From assembly GCF_038404985.1 (NCBI RefSeq), contig NZ_JBBKBA010000003.1, positions 186,001-250,000 of the forward strand: a DNA stretch of 64,000 bases, in the 5' to 3' direction. Within the stretch, counting starts at the first letter, position 1. Every line of letters starts with the position of its first letter. Both the position numbers and the translations under genes were made by a program. This document shows, one piece after another, positions 1 through 12,874 of this stretch. This DNA comes from Ferrovibrio sp. MS7 (GTDB lineage Bacteria > Pseudomonadota > Alphaproteobacteria > Ferrovibrionales > Ferrovibrionaceae). The notes under the pieces were generated by a model. That model was given only the letters and a program-made list of their open reading frames with translations. It made no database searches and was not told the origin of the DNA.

Positions 1-413
1 AGCAGCTCATGCATGGTGACGCGGTTATAGCCGTCGCTGCGATAGGCGAAATCCGGGCCGCCGGTGGAAATCGCCTGCACCAGGTCCTTGCCGTGCAGGG
101 CGTTACCGCCATTGCCATAGGCCCAGCCATATTCGAGCACGGAGTCCATCCATTCCTTGAGGAGTGCCGGACAGCTATACCAGTAGAATGGATGCTGCAT
201 GACGATCACGTCATGCGCCTCGAGCAAAGCCTGCTCGCGCTTCACGTCGATATGGAAATCTGGATAGGTCTCGTAGAGGTCATGCAGTGTCACCTGCGGC
301 AATTGCCGGGCCGCCGCAGCCATGGCGCGGTTGACGCGCGAGGCACGGTGATAGGGGTGCGCGAACAGCACCAGGATACGGGGCTTCTCCGCTATCGCTG
401 CTGTGCTGCCCAA
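1..413 (-). CDS. NAD(P)H:quinone oxidoreductase / KefF-like flavodoxin-fold protein (partial)
   Basis: Cytoplasmic flavoprotein of the NAD(P)H dehydrogenase (quinone) / KefF family; the left window edge cuts off the C-terminus. The visible part reads ILVLFAHPY at the N-terminus, then [18 protein letters not shown] and a GNALHGKDL...STGGP stretch, all typical of this flavodoxin-2 fold. The reading frame is closed upstream by the stop of the SDR gene, and the first possible start is a TTG at 411-413, preceded by GGAGAGG at good spacing. It therefore follows the SDR by 15 nt on the same strand and is probably co-transcribed with it. Substrate (quinone, or regulation of a K+ efflux system) cannot be told apart here, and no kef channel gene is visible. 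Confidence 0.75.
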   Translation of the reverse strand, partial: MGSTAAIAEKPRILVLFAHPYHRASRVNRAMAAAARQLPQVTLHDLYETYPDFHIDVKREQALLEAHDVIVMQHPFYWYSCPALLKEWMDSVLEYGWAYGNGGNALHGKDLVQAISTGGPDFAYRSDGYNRVTMHEL

Positions 414-428
414 TGCACCCCTCTCCGG

Positions 429-1181
429 TCAGAAAGCCGACATGCCGTCGTCGGCGGTGATGATGGCGCCATTGATGAAGCGCGAGGCCGGCGAGGCCAG
501 CATCTTGATCAGGCCATCCAGGTCGCTGACATCGCCGACGCGGCGGCGCGGCAGCATCTGCATCAGCTTCTTGCCGCCCTCGGTCTGCCAATGGTCGCGG
601 TTGATCTCGGTTTCGATATAGCCGGGGCAGATGGCATTGGTGTTGATGCCATAGCGCGCCCATTCCATCGCCATGGCGCGGGTCATGTGCACCACCGCCG
701 CTTTCGACATGCAGTAGACGCTGAGCTGACTCAGCACGCGCAGGCCGGCCAGGGACGCGATATTGATGATGCGGCCCTCGATCTTGCGCGCAACCATGCC
801 GCGCGCCACCGCCTGAGCGACGAAGAAGGCGCCCTTGGTGTTGGTATTCATGGTGAAGTCATAATCCTCCGGTGTCACATCGAGCAGTTTGCCCTGGGCC
901 GAAACGCCGGAATTGTTCAGCAGGATGTCGATCTTGCCGAGCTTCTGCTCTACCTCCGCGACAGCGGCCTGGATGCCCGGGATATCGGTCACGTCCATCT
1001 TCACGGTCACGGCGGTACCGCCGGCCTTGGTCACCCGCTCGGCGAGGGCGGCCAGGCGGTCCGTGCGCCGGGCGGCCAGCGCCACGGCGGCGCCCTCGGC
1101 GCTCAGAATTTCCGCGAATCGCTCGCCAAGCCCGCTTGACGCACCGGTGATCAGCGCCACCTTACCCTGCAACTCACCCAT
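429..1181 (-). CDS. SDR family NAD(P)-dependent oxidoreductase
   Basis: Classical short-chain dehydrogenase/reductase of 250 residues. It carries the cofactor motif TGASSGLG (about residues 12-19), NNSG near 89-92, catalytic Ser about 143, and the YxxxK pair as Tyr156-Lys160. The start at 1181 (MGELQGKVALITG) was chosen over the longer frame because GGGAGAG lies just upstream and the SDR fold begins directly after it. It is divergent from the FrnE-like gene and leads into the quinone oxidoreductase gene. The substrate is unknown; an acetoacetyl-CoA-reductase-like or general ketoreductase role is equally possible. Confidence 0.9.
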   Translation of the reverse strand: MGELQGKVALITGASSGLGERFAEILSAEGAAVALAARRTDRLAALAERVTKAGGTAVTVKMDVTDIPGIQAAVAEVEQKLGKIDILLNNSGVSAQGKLLDVTPEDYDFTMNTNTKGAFFVAQAVARGMVARKIEGRIINIASLAGLRVLSQLSVYCMSKAAVVHMTRAMAMEWARYGINTNAICPGYIETEINRDHWQTEGGKKLMQMLPRRRVGDVSDLDGLIKMLASPASRFINGAIITADDGMSAF

Positions 1182-1297
1182 AACGCTCTCTCCCAACACT
1201 GTTTCCTGATAATGGTCCGCCGGGATGGTCCCGGTTCCGCCTCGTCCGGTCAAGCCTCGTCTGGCCGAAAACGCCGCCCTCTGCTAAGCTGGTTGTC

Positions 1298-1939
1298 ATG
1301 CGCATCGAAATCGTCTCCGACGTCATCTGCCCCTGGTGTTTCATCGGCAAGCGCCGCCTGGAAAAGGCTATGGCGCTGCGCCCGGATATTGAGTTCGAGA
1401 TCGGCTGGCGGCCGTTCCAGCTCAATCCGGACATGCCGCGCGAAGGCGCCGACCGCAAATCCTACCTGGAAGCCAAATTCGGCGGCCCGGCGCGGGCCAA
1501 GGAAATCTATGCCCGCGTTGCCGGCGAAGGTGCCAAGGAAGGCATCGCCTTCGATTTCGACGGTATCAAGCGCACGCCCAACACACTGGCCGCCCATAGC
1601 CTGCTGCGCTGGGCGCTGGAAGACGGCGTGCAGTACGACGTGAAGGAAAAGCTGTTCCAGGCTTATTTTCTGCAAGGCCGCGATATCGGCGATGCCGCCG
1701 TGCTGGCGGAAATCGCCGCCGAGGCCGGCATGGACCATGCCGCCGTGCTAGGCAAGCTGGAACAGGGCATCGATGCCGAGGTGATCGAGGCCGAGGACCG
1801 CATGGCGCGCGAACTCGGCATCACCGGAGTCCCCTTCTTCATCATCGAGCGCCGCTACGGCCTTTCCGGCGCGCAGCCGCCGGAAGTGCTGCTGGACGTG
1901 ATCGACAAGGCCCTCGCCGTAGCGAATGACGCAACCTGA
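1298..1939 (+). CDS. DsbA family oxidoreductase, FrnE-like
   Basis: Thioredoxin-fold protein of 213 residues with the redox motif CPWC at residues 11-14 immediately after the first beta strand, and the cis-Pro loop GVPFF near residue 176. This is the pattern of the FrnE / polyketide-biosynthesis dithiol-disulfide isomerase branch. It has no signal peptide, so it acts in the cytoplasm. Members of the family act as thiol oxidoreductases or glutathione-linked isomerases; the substrate is not shown by context. Its last codons overlap the start of the PAS_5 gene by 14 nt, so the two are translated from one message. Confidence 0.9.
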   Translation: MRIEIVSDVICPWCFIGKRRLEKAMALRPDIEFEIGWRPFQLNPDMPREGADRKSYLEAKFGGPARAKEIYARVAGEGAKEGIAFDFDGIKRTPNTLAAHSLLRWALEDGVQYDVKEKLFQAYFLQGRDIGDAAVLAEIAAEAGMDHAAVLGKLEQGIDAEVIEAEDRMARELGITGVPFFIIERRYGLSGAQPPEVLLDVIDKALAVANDAT

Positions 1940-2438
1940 ACCGGACACAACGCCGCAACTGATCACGCCGATCTGCGACAGTGGCGTGATCGACCACGAG
2001 CGTCTGCGCCAGTTGTGGCAACTTTGGAAAGACGCCTGTGACGGCGACCGCCTGCCCGGCCGCGAGTTGGTCGATCCGCTGAAGCTGCGCTTCCTGATCG
2101 GCATGGTGACGATCTTCGACATCCTGCCCGGACCGCCGTATTTCTCCTACCGCCTGCTGGGCCAGGAAATTGTCGACCGCATCGGCTTCGAGCTGACCGG
2201 CAAGCCGCTGGACGCGCATCCCGATCCGATGCGCCGGGCCGTTATCTTCCAGGCGCTGAGCCGCGTGCGCGACGAACGCAAGCCGATGCGGCTGTATTAC
2301 CCAATCGCCTTCCGCGATATCCGGCTGGCGCATGAGGCGATCCTGATGCCGATTGTCGATGGCGAGGGCAAGGTGATCCAGGCTTTATGCGGCCAGATCA
2401 TCCCGGAAAATGCGCCGCGCTGGCGCGCCAATAGCTGA
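1926..2438 (+). CDS. PAS_5-type PAS domain protein
   Basis: Protein of 170 residues that is essentially one PAS fold of the PAS_5 (DUF1491-like, alphaproteobacterial) kind: a helical start with LWQLWKDACDGDRLPGR, then a DPLKLRFLIGMVTIFDIL segment and a FSYRLLGQEI strand. Such stand-alone proteins are assumed to be sensory or regulatory, but their ligands are unknown. It overlaps the end of the FrnE-like gene by 14 nt and its stop codon abuts the stop codon of mfd on the other strand with no spacer. A second protein of this type lies at 53804-54334. Confidence 0.75.
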   Translation: MTQPEPDTTPQLITPICDSGVIDHERLRQLWQLWKDACDGDRLPGRELVDPLKLRFLIGMVTIFDILPGPPYFSYRLLGQEIVDRIGFELTGKPLDAHPDPMRRAVIFQALSRVRDERKPMRLYYPIAFRDIRLAHEAILMPIVDGEGKVIQALCGQIIPENAPRWRANS

Positions 2439-5400
2439 TCAGTTTTTCTTTGCCGCCCGGCGGGTGGCCTCGGCGGCAATATCAGCCAGCCCCTTGGAGA
2501 TCGACAGCACGCCGGCCAGGCGCTGCTCAGGTTCCGGCCAGTTCTGCAACAGCACCAGCTTGTGGTCCGGCCTGAGCTTCGCATTGCCGCGCTGCGCCTG
2601 GATGAACAGCACCAAGCCCGGCGGATCGGCGAACACGTTGTCGCGGAAAGACAATGTCATGCCCTTCGGCCCGGCCTCGATCTTGGCAATGCCGGCATCG
2701 CGGCAATGCTTCTTGATCGCGACGATATCGAGAAGGTGCTGTACTTCCACGGGCAATGGGCCGAAACGGTCGATCAGTTCCGCGGCGAAAGCATCGATCT
2801 CCTCGCGGCCCTCCAGGTCGGCGACGCGGCGATAGAGCTGCAAGCGCAGATTCAAATCAGGCACATAGGCTTCCGGGATCAGCACGGCGGTACCGATCTG
2901 GATCTGCGGCGCCCATTTCTCGTCCGCCGCCTTCTGGCCCCGGGCCTCGGCGCGGGCATCCTGGATCGCCTGCTGCAGCATTTCCTGATACAGCTCGAAC
3001 CCTACCTCTCGGATATGACCGGACTGCTCCTCGCCCAGCAGATTGCCGGCGCCGCGCAGATCGAGATCATGGCTTGCCAGCGTGAAGCCGGCGCCCAGGC
3101 CATCCAGGCTTTGCAGCACACGCAGACGCTGGTCGGCATTGGCATTCAGCATGCGGCCGGGCTGGTAGGTGAAATAGGCATAGGCGCGCAGCTTTGAACG
3201 GCCGACGCGGCCACGAAGCTGATACATCTGCGCCAAGCCGAACAGGTCGGCGCGGTGCACCACCAGGGTATTGGCGGTCGGGATATCCAAGCCGCTCTCC
3301 ACGATATTGGTGGCGACCAGCACATTGTAGCGGCCATCGTAGAAGGCGTTCATCACGTCTTCCAGTTCGGTCGGCGGCATCTGGCCATGGGCCATCACCG
3401 GCTTCAGTTCCGGCACATGCTGGCGGATGAAGTTCATGCCGAATTCCAGGTCGTCGATGCGCGGGCAGACGAAGAAGCTCTGGCCGCCACGGAAATGCTC
3501 GCGCAGCAGGGCTTCGCGGATCACCACTGGATCGAACGGCGCCACATAGGTGCGTACCGCCAGGCGGTCCACCGGCGGCGTGGCGATCAGGCTGAGTTCA
3601 CGCACGCCCGAGAGGGCAAGCTGCAGCGTGCGCGGAATCGGTGTCGCGCTCATGGTCAGCACATGCACTTCGGAACGGATCTGCTTCAGCCGTTCCTTGT
3701 GCTTGACGCCGAAATGCTGCTCCTCGTCGATGATCAGCAGGCCGAGCCGCTTGAACTCGATGCTCTTGGACAGCAGCGCATGGGTGCCGACCACGATATC
3801 GACAGTGCCGTCTTCCAGGCCCTTCTTGGCTTCCTTGGCGGCCTTGGGGTTGACCAGCCGTGAGAGCTGCTCGATGCGCACCGGCATGCCACGGAACCGC
3901 TGAACGAAGGTGCGGTAATGCTGGCGGCAGAGCAAGGTTGTCGGGCAGACCAGGGCCACCTGCTGCCCGGCCATGGCGGCGGCGAATGCGGCGCGGATCG
4001 CCACTTCTGTTTTGCCGAAGCCGACATCGCCGCAGACCAGGCGGTCCATCGGCCGGCCGGCGCCGAGATCATCCAGCGTGTCGTTGATGGCACGGGCCTG
4101 GTCCTCGGTTTCCTCGAACGGGAAACGGGCGCAGAATTCCTCGTACAGACCCTCCGGTGGCGCGATACGCTCGGCGGTACGGAGCGCCCGCTGGGCGGCC
4201 ACTTTCATCAGCGCCTCGGCCATGTCCTTGAGGCGCTTCTTCATCCGCGCCTTGCGGTTCTGCCAGGCGACGCCACCAAGCTTGTCGAGGGCTACGCCGG
4301 CATCGCCGGAGCCGTAGCGCGACAGCATCTCGATATTTTCCACCGGCAGGTAGAGCCGGTCGCCGCCTTCGTAATGCAGCAGCAGGCAGTCATGCGGCGC
4401 GCCGCCGATATCAAGCGTTACCAGACCCTGATAGCTGCCGATGCCATGATCGACATGCACCACCAGATCGCCGGGGCTCAGGCCCGCCGCTTCGGTGAGG
4501 AAATTCTCGGCGCGGCGCTGGCGCCGCTTGGCCCGCACCAGGCGGTCGCCAAGAATATCCTGCTCGGCGATAACGCAGAGATCGGCGGCTTCGAAACCAT
4601 GCTCCAGCGGCAGCACGGCAATGCCCGCCGTGCTGCGCGGCAGGTTTTCGAGATCGGCGGCGAGTTCCACCGACTCAATCGGCTCGATGCCGTGATCCTT
4701 CAGCACCAGTGCCAGGCGGTCGCGTGCGCCGGTGCTGTAGGCGGCGAACAGCAAGCGCTTGCCGGCGGTGATCTGCTTTGCCAGATGGCCACCCAGGGCT
4801 TCGTAGACACTGACGCCGACCTGCTTCTTTTCGGCGGCCTGCTGCGCTTGGCCGCGCTCGGGCGCGAAATCGCGGCCCGGCCGGGCGCCGAGATCGAGCG
4901 TGACCACGCCCTGCCCCGCCACAGTCTCGAATGGATTGAACGCACCCACCGGATGCTTCGCCAATACCTGGCTCCATTCACCGGCAGTGAAATAGAGCCG
5001 GTCCGGCGGCAACGGCTTGTAGGGCGAGCCGGCTTCCGCCAGGCCGGATTTCATCGCCGCGCGGCGGGCATCATAGTGATCGGCGATGGTGCGGAAGCGT
5101 TCGTCGGCGGCTTCGTCGAGCAGCGCATCCAGCAGCACCGGCGCATCCGGCATATAGTCGAACAGCGTCGAAAGCTGCTCGAAGAACAGCGGCAGCCAAT
5201 GCTCCATGCCGATATGGCGGCGGCCTTCCGACACCGCCAGGTAAAGCGGGTCATCGTCGGTCACGGTGCCGAACAATTCCCGATAGCGGCCACGGAATCG
5301 GGCTATTGAGTCTGCATCCAGCGGCACTTCACTCATCGGCGCCAATGTCATGCCATCGGCATCACCGATGGTGCGCTGGCTGGCGGGATCGAAGCGACGA

Positions 5401-5981
5401 ATGCTCTCCACCACGTCGCCGAAGAAATCCAGCCGCAGCGGCGCCTCGGCGCCGGGCGGGAACAGGTCCACCAGACCACCGCGCACAGCATATTCGCCGG
5501 GTTCCATCACCGTGGAGGTGCGGGTATAGCCATTGCGGTTGAGATAGGCGACCAGGCTTTCCGGCGGCAGCTTGCCGCCTTTGGCCGCACTCAGCGCGCT
5601 GGCATCGAGATAGGCCGCCTGCGGCAGCCGCTGCAATGCCGCGTTCAGCGTGGTGAGCAGCAGCCAGCCGCCTTCAGGCCGGGAACCCGCCAGTTTGCTC
5701 AGGGCATCCATGCGCCGCGCCGCGATCTCGGCATTCGGCGACACGCGGTCATAAGGCTGGCAATCCCAGGCCGGCAGGCCGATCAGTGGCAGGTCTGGGG
5801 CAAAGAAGCGCAAAGCCTGTTCCAGCGCCGCCATGCGCGCATCGTCGCGGCAGATCATGATCAAGCCACGGCGCTGCTTGGCCGCCAGTGCCGCCAGCAG
5901 GCGAGCATCCTGGCCTTCCGGTACGCCGCCCAGCGCCCAGCGCCCTGGCCGGCCCAGCATATCGGGCAACGGCTGTGCCAT
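2439..5981 (-). CDS. mfd: Transcription-repair coupling factor Mfd
   Basis: Full-length (1180 aa) DNA translocase that displaces stalled RNA polymerase and recruits UvrA. The order is: UvrB-homology region (to about residue 350), RNA-polymerase interaction domain (about 490-570, VVHVDHGIGSYQGL), superfamily 2 helicase core with Walker A GDVGFGKTEVA near 650 and the DEEQ box near 750, the RecG-like TRG motif (GRVGRS), and a C-terminal TRCF domain. The start lies 2 nt after the sdhE stop, so mfd is the second gene of an sdhE-mfd unit. It converges on the PAS_5 gene, sharing a stop-to-stop junction. Confidence 0.98.
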   Translation of the reverse strand: MAQPLPDMLGRPGRWALGGVPEGQDARLLAALAAKQRRGLIMICRDDARMAALEQALRFFAPDLPLIGLPAWDCQPYDRVSPNAEIAARRMDALSKLAGSRPEGGWLLLTTLNAALQRLPQAAYLDASALSAAKGGKLPPESLVAYLNRNGYTRTSTVMEPGEYAVRGGLVDLFPPGAEAPLRLDFFGDVVESIRRFDPASQRTIGDADGMTLAPMSEVPLDADSIARFRGRYRELFGTVTDDDPLYLAVSEGRRHIGMEHWLPLFFEQLSTLFDYMPDAPVLLDALLDEAADERFRTIADHYDARRAAMKSGLAEAGSPYKPLPPDRLYFTAGEWSQVLAKHPVGAFNPFETVAGQGVVTLDLGARPGRDFAPERGQAQQAAEKKQVGVSVYEALGGHLAKQITAGKRLLFAAYSTGARDRLALVLKDHGIEPIESVELAADLENLPRSTAGIAVLPLEHGFEAADLCVIAEQDILGDRLVRAKRRQRRAENFLTEAAGLSPGDLVVHVDHGIGSYQGLVTLDIGGAPHDCLLLHYEGGDRLYLPVENIEMLSRYGSGDAGVALDKLGGVAWQNRKARMKKRLKDMAEALMKVAAQRALRTAERIAPPEGLYEEFCARFPFEETEDQARAINDTLDDLGAGRPMDRLVCGDVGFGKTEVAIRAAFAAAMAGQQVALVCPTTLLCRQHYRTFVQRFRGMPVRIEQLSRLVNPKAAKEAKKGLEDGTVDIVVGTHALLSKSIEFKRLGLLIIDEEQHFGVKHKERLKQIRSEVHVLTMSATPIPRTLQLALSGVRELSLIATPPVDRLAVRTYVAPFDPVVIREALLREHFRGGQSFFVCPRIDDLEFGMNFIRQHVPELKPVMAHGQMPPTELEDVMNAFYDGRYNVLVATNIVESGLDIPTANTLVVHRADLFGLAQMYQLRGRVGRSKLRAYAYFTYQPGRMLNANADQRLRVLQSLDGLGAGFTLASHDLDLRGAGNLLGEEQSGHIREVGFELYQEMLQQAIQDARAEARGQKAADEKWAPQIQIGTAVLIPEAYVPDLNLRLQLYRRVADLEGREEIDAFAAELIDRFGPLPVEVQHLLDIVAIKKHCRDAGIAKIEAGPKGMTLSFRDNVFADPPGLVLFIQAQRGNAKLRPDHKLVLLQNWPEPEQRLAGVLSISKGLADIAAEATRRAAKKN

Positions 5982-5983
5982 GA

Positions 5984-6250
5984 TCAGCGCGGCGGGATGT
6001 AGCTTTTGAGCAGCCGCATCACCGGCGTATCGAACTCAGCCGGCACCGGCTCGCGGCCAATCGCCCAGGCATAGATCTGCGGATCCTCGTTGGTATCCAG
6101 CAGCGCCTCATACTGATCCAGCATGGTGGCGTCGAAATCCGGTAGATGTGCGCGCGCGAAGCCGCCGAGCAGCAGGTCGGTTTCCTTCATGCCGGTATAC
6201 AGGCTGCGGTGGATCAGCCGTTTCCGACGGATTTCAATAGGTTCCGACAT
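5984..6250 (-). CDS. sdhE: FAD assembly factor SdhE (succinate dehydrogenase assembly factor 2)
   Basis: Small protein of 88 residues that helps attach FAD covalently to the succinate dehydrogenase flavoprotein. It shows the family signature RRKRLIHRSLYTGMKETD, which contains the RG-type/GMxE loop needed for flavinylation, followed by the acidic ALLDTNEDPQIYAW helix. The start at 6250 was chosen from family length; the longer open frame upstream runs antisense to recG. It shares a 75-bp intergenic region with recG, transcribed the opposite way, and is followed by mfd after 2 nt, the usual alphaproteobacterial order. Confidence 0.95.
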   Translation of the reverse strand: MSEPIEIRRKRLIHRSLYTGMKETDLLLGGFARAHLPDFDATMLDQYEALLDTNEDPQIYAWAIGREPVPAEFDTPVMRLLKSYIPPR

Positions 6251-6325
6251 GACGCCTAGCTCTGGGAATGTGGCCAAGGATATAGTACGCCCCCTAGGGT
6301 ATCGACAAGCATTTCCAGGAACAAA

Positions 6326-8422
6326 ATGCGGCCGGAGTTGCTCAACCCCGCCTTCACGCCGATCAACCGCCTGAAGGGCTGCGGCCCGAAACTGGCGGCA
6401 TTGATCGAAAAGCTGGCCGGCGGGCGGCTGCTGGACCTGTGGTGGCACCGCCCTTCGGGGCTGGTGGACCGCCGCTATCGCCCAACCATAGCCGAGGCAC
6501 AGCCGGGCCGCATCTGCACGCTGGAAATCACCGTCGAGAAGCATTTCCCGCCGCGCACGCCACGCCTGCCCTACCGCATCGCGGTGAGCGACGCCACCGG
6601 CTCCCTCACCCTGGTCTTCTTCAATGGCCGCGAGGATTACCTGCTGCGCGCGCTGCCACCGGGCGAGACACGGGTGATCAGCGGCCAGATTGAGTTGTTC
6701 GATGGCCGGGCGCAGATGACTCATCCGGACCGCATCGGCACGCCCGAGGAAATCGCCGCCATGGCCGCCGTTGAGCCGGTCTACCCTCTCACCGCCGGCC
6801 TCTCGGGCCGGGTGATGAACAAGCTGGTGGACGAGGCCGTGAGCCGCGCGCCGGTGCTGCCGGAATGGCTCGATCCGGCCTATCAGAAACGCCAGGGTTG
6901 GAGCGACTGGCAGAGCGCCTTGCGGCGCCTGCACAAGCCGGAGGAAGCCGAGGATCTGGAAGCCTTCACACCCTGGCGCTCGCGGCTGGCCTATGACGAA
7001 CTACTCGCCAACCAGCTTGCCCTGCTGCTGGTGCGCCGCCGGCTGAAACGCCTCACTGGCCGGCCATTGGTGGGCAATGGGCGGCTGCGCGATACGCTGG
7101 ACAAGGCCCTGCCCTGGCCGCTGACCAACGCGCAGCGCCAAGCGATTGCCGAGATTGCCGGCGACATGGCATCCGAGCGCCGCATGCTTCGGCTGCTGCA
7201 AGGCGATGTCGGCAGCGGCAAGACCATGGTGGCGCTCTATTCCATGCTGGTGGCGGTAGAGGCTGGCGCCCAGGCCGCGCTGATGGCGCCAACCGAAATC
7301 CTCGCCCGCCAGCATGCCGAGACGCTGGCGCCTTATGCCGAGAAACTCGGCGTCAAGCTCGCGCTGCTCACCGGCCGCGACAAAGGCAAGGCGCGCGCCG
7401 CCCTGCTGGATCAACTCGCCAGCGGCGGCATCGATATCGTGATCGGTACGCATGCGCTGTTCCAAGGGGATGTGGCGTTCCACAACCTTGGCTTGGCGGT
7501 GATCGACGAACAGCACCGCTTCGGTGTCGGCCAGCGGCTTAGCCTCACCAACAAGGGCGAAGGCGTCGACATGCTGGTGATGACCGCAACGCCAATCCCG
7601 CGCACGCTCTCGCTCACCGCCTATGGCGACATGGATGTGTCGAAACTCACCGAGAAGCCGCCTGGCCGCAAACCGGTGGACACCCGCACGGTTGCCGCCG
7701 AACGCCTGCCGGAAGTGATGGAAGCCGTGGCACGCAAGATCGAAAGCGGCGAACGCGTCTACTGGGTCTGCCCGCTGGTGGAAGAAAGCGAAGCCAGCGA
7801 CCTCGCCGCCGCGGCCGAACGCCATGCCGCGCTGCGCGAAAAGCTGGAAGGGCGCTTAGGCCATGGCAGTATCGGCTTGGTGCATGGCCAGATGCCGGCG
7901 GCCGAGAAGGACGCGGCGATGGAGGATTTCGTCGCCGGGCGTTCCAGGCTGCTGGTAGCTACCACGGTGATCGAAGTCGGCGTCGATGTGCCGGAAGCCA
8001 CGCTCATTGTCATCGAACACGCCGAACGCTTCGGCCTGGCGCAGTTGCACCAGTTGCGCGGTCGTGTCGGGCGCGGCGGCAAGCCCGGCTCCTGCCTGCT
8101 GCTCTATTATGGCAAGCTCGGCGAAACCTCGCGTGCGCGCTTGAAGATCATCCGCGAGAGCGACGACGGTTTCCGCATTGCCGAGGAAGACCTGCGCTTG
8201 CGCGGTGCCGGCGAAGTGTTGGGTACGCGCCAGAGCGGCCTGCCCGAATTCCGCATCGCCGAACTGGGCGCCCATGGCGACCTGCTGGCAACGGCGCGCG
8301 ACGATGCCAAGCTCATCCTCGAGCGCGACCCGACGCTGAAAACAGAGCGCGGCGAAGCCCTGCGCCACCTGCTCTATCTGTTCGAGCGCGACGCAGCGAT
8401 CCAGTATCTGCAATCGGGCTGA
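6326..8422 (+). CDS. recG: ATP-dependent DNA helicase RecG
   Basis: Branch-migration helicase of 698 residues that regresses stalled replication forks. It has the N-terminal wedge/OB domain (about residues 60-160, IRISGQIE-like strand region), Walker A GDVGSGKT near 293, the DEQHRFG box near 394, and the C-terminal GRVGRGG motif followed by the RecG-type LRGAGEVLGTRQSG segment. ATG at 6326 follows AGGA at 6-nt spacing. It sits head-to-head with sdhE-mfd, a widely conserved neighbourhood. Confidence 0.98.
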   Translation: MRPELLNPAFTPINRLKGCGPKLAALIEKLAGGRLLDLWWHRPSGLVDRRYRPTIAEAQPGRICTLEITVEKHFPPRTPRLPYRIAVSDATGSLTLVFFNGREDYLLRALPPGETRVISGQIELFDGRAQMTHPDRIGTPEEIAAMAAVEPVYPLTAGLSGRVMNKLVDEAVSRAPVLPEWLDPAYQKRQGWSDWQSALRRLHKPEEAEDLEAFTPWRSRLAYDELLANQLALLLVRRRLKRLTGRPLVGNGRLRDTLDKALPWPLTNAQRQAIAEIAGDMASERRMLRLLQGDVGSGKTMVALYSMLVAVEAGAQAALMAPTEILARQHAETLAPYAEKLGVKLALLTGRDKGKARAALLDQLASGGIDIVIGTHALFQGDVAFHNLGLAVIDEQHRFGVGQRLSLTNKGEGVDMLVMTATPIPRTLSLTAYGDMDVSKLTEKPPGRKPVDTRTVAAERLPEVMEAVARKIESGERVYWVCPLVEESEASDLAAAAERHAALREKLEGRLGHGSIGLVHGQMPAAEKDAAMEDFVAGRSRLLVATTVIEVGVDVPEATLIVIEHAERFGLAQLHQLRGRVGRGGKPGSCLLLYYGKLGETSRARLKIIRESDDGFRIAEEDLRLRGAGEVLGTRQSGLPEFRIAELGAHGDLLATARDDAKLILERDPTLKTERGEALRHLLYLFERDAAIQYLQSG

Positions 8423-8434
8423 CAACAACAAACT

Positions 8435-8513
8435 CGTCATACCCGCGCTTGACGCGGGTATCTCATTTCCTGAAATCGAGAAGAGATGCGCGGATCAAGT
8501 CCGCGCATGACGA
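8435..8513. repeat. Inverted pair of 31-bp palindromic repeats (REP-like), copy 1
   Basis: Two 31-bp units lie at 8435-8465 and 8483-8513 in opposite orientation, 17 bp apart, in the recG-bioY gap. In the orientation of the right unit, each reads GAGAT, a 7-base arm, TCAAG, the complementary arm, ATGACG. The arms differ between units but stay self-complementary, so each forms a hairpin. The same family occurs at 45337-45418. Since recG and bioY converge here, the pair may also act as a terminator-like or mRNA-end structure; that is inference. Confidence 0.85.
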
Positions 8514-8523
8514 TGATGGATGT

Positions 8524-9108
8524 TTAACCCAGGCTGCGACGCTTCAGCGCCAGATGCCAGGCGGCCTGCATCACGGCAACGCCGAGCAGGGTCTTGACCA
8601 AAGTGGCGGCCCAGAAGGGGTAGAGGCCGGCGGCCAGCGCCTTCTGCACGCCGACCAGGGTGGCGAGCCAACTCACGCCGAACACGAACACCACGGCATG
8701 GCCGACCGCCATGGCGATCAAGCAGCGCAGCAACGAGCGATCCCAGCCGCGCTCAGCCAGCCAGCCGATCAGCCAAGCGGACGCCACGAAGCCGATCAGG
8801 TAGCCCGCCGTGGGGCCGGCGAAATAGGCCGGACCGGCAGCAGCACCGGCAAAGACCGGCAGACCGACGAAGCCTTCCGCGAGATAGAGCAGCACGGTGG
8901 CAGCACCCAAGCGACTGCCGAACGCCATGCCGATCGCCAGGATGGCCAGTGTCTGCAAGGTCATCGGCACCGGCCAGAAAGGCACCTGCACCTTGGCCGA
9001 AATCGCCAGCAGCGCGGAACCGGCCAGCATCGCCAGGGCAACGCGCCAAGCTTTCATGCCGGGCGCCACATGCTGCAGCAGGGTCGGGTTGAGCGTCGTC
9101 GTGGTCAT
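8524..9108 (-). CDS. bioY: Biotin transporter BioY (substrate-binding S component)
   Basis: Integral membrane protein of 194 residues with about six hydrophobic segments and the BioY signature VPFWPVPMTLQT (about 43-54), followed by GSRLGAATVLLYLAEGFVGLPVF. It imports biotin, either alone or with ECF energising subunits, none of which are visible here. Its ribosome-binding site (GGGAGAAACAGAC) directly follows the pccA stop codon, so it is the third gene of pccB-pccA-bioY. Coupling a biotin importer to a biotin-dependent carboxylase makes functional sense. Confidence 0.95.
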   Translation of the reverse strand: MTTTTLNPTLLQHVAPGMKAWRVALAMLAGSALLAISAKVQVPFWPVPMTLQTLAILAIGMAFGSRLGAATVLLYLAEGFVGLPVFAGAAAGPAYFAGPTAGYLIGFVASAWLIGWLAERGWDRSLLRCLIAMAVGHAVVFVFGVSWLATLVGVQKALAAGLYPFWAATLVKTLLGVAVMQAAWHLALKRRSLG

Positions 9109-9121
9109 GTCTGTTTCTCCC

Positions 9122-11167
<2,046 letters not shown>

Positions 11168-11181
11168 TGTTTTGCGCTCGC

Positions 11182-12714
<1,533 letters not shown>

Positions 12715-12874
12715 TACACGTCCCCCTATTGCCCCGTCAGGGCTACCTTACACGCGTTAGATTTCTCTCGAATAGCACAATGTATCGCACTGCAAAATAG
12801 CCAGAAGCGCAACAAATTACTCGCCGATCAGGTGAAGATCGTCGGTAGGCGAACAGTACAGCCTATGGCGGAAA

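Noticed and set aside
9-1139. Long frame of 376 codons on the plus strand at the left edge
   Set aside because: It is antisense to the quinone oxidoreductase and SDR genes, has unrelated composition and no family motif.
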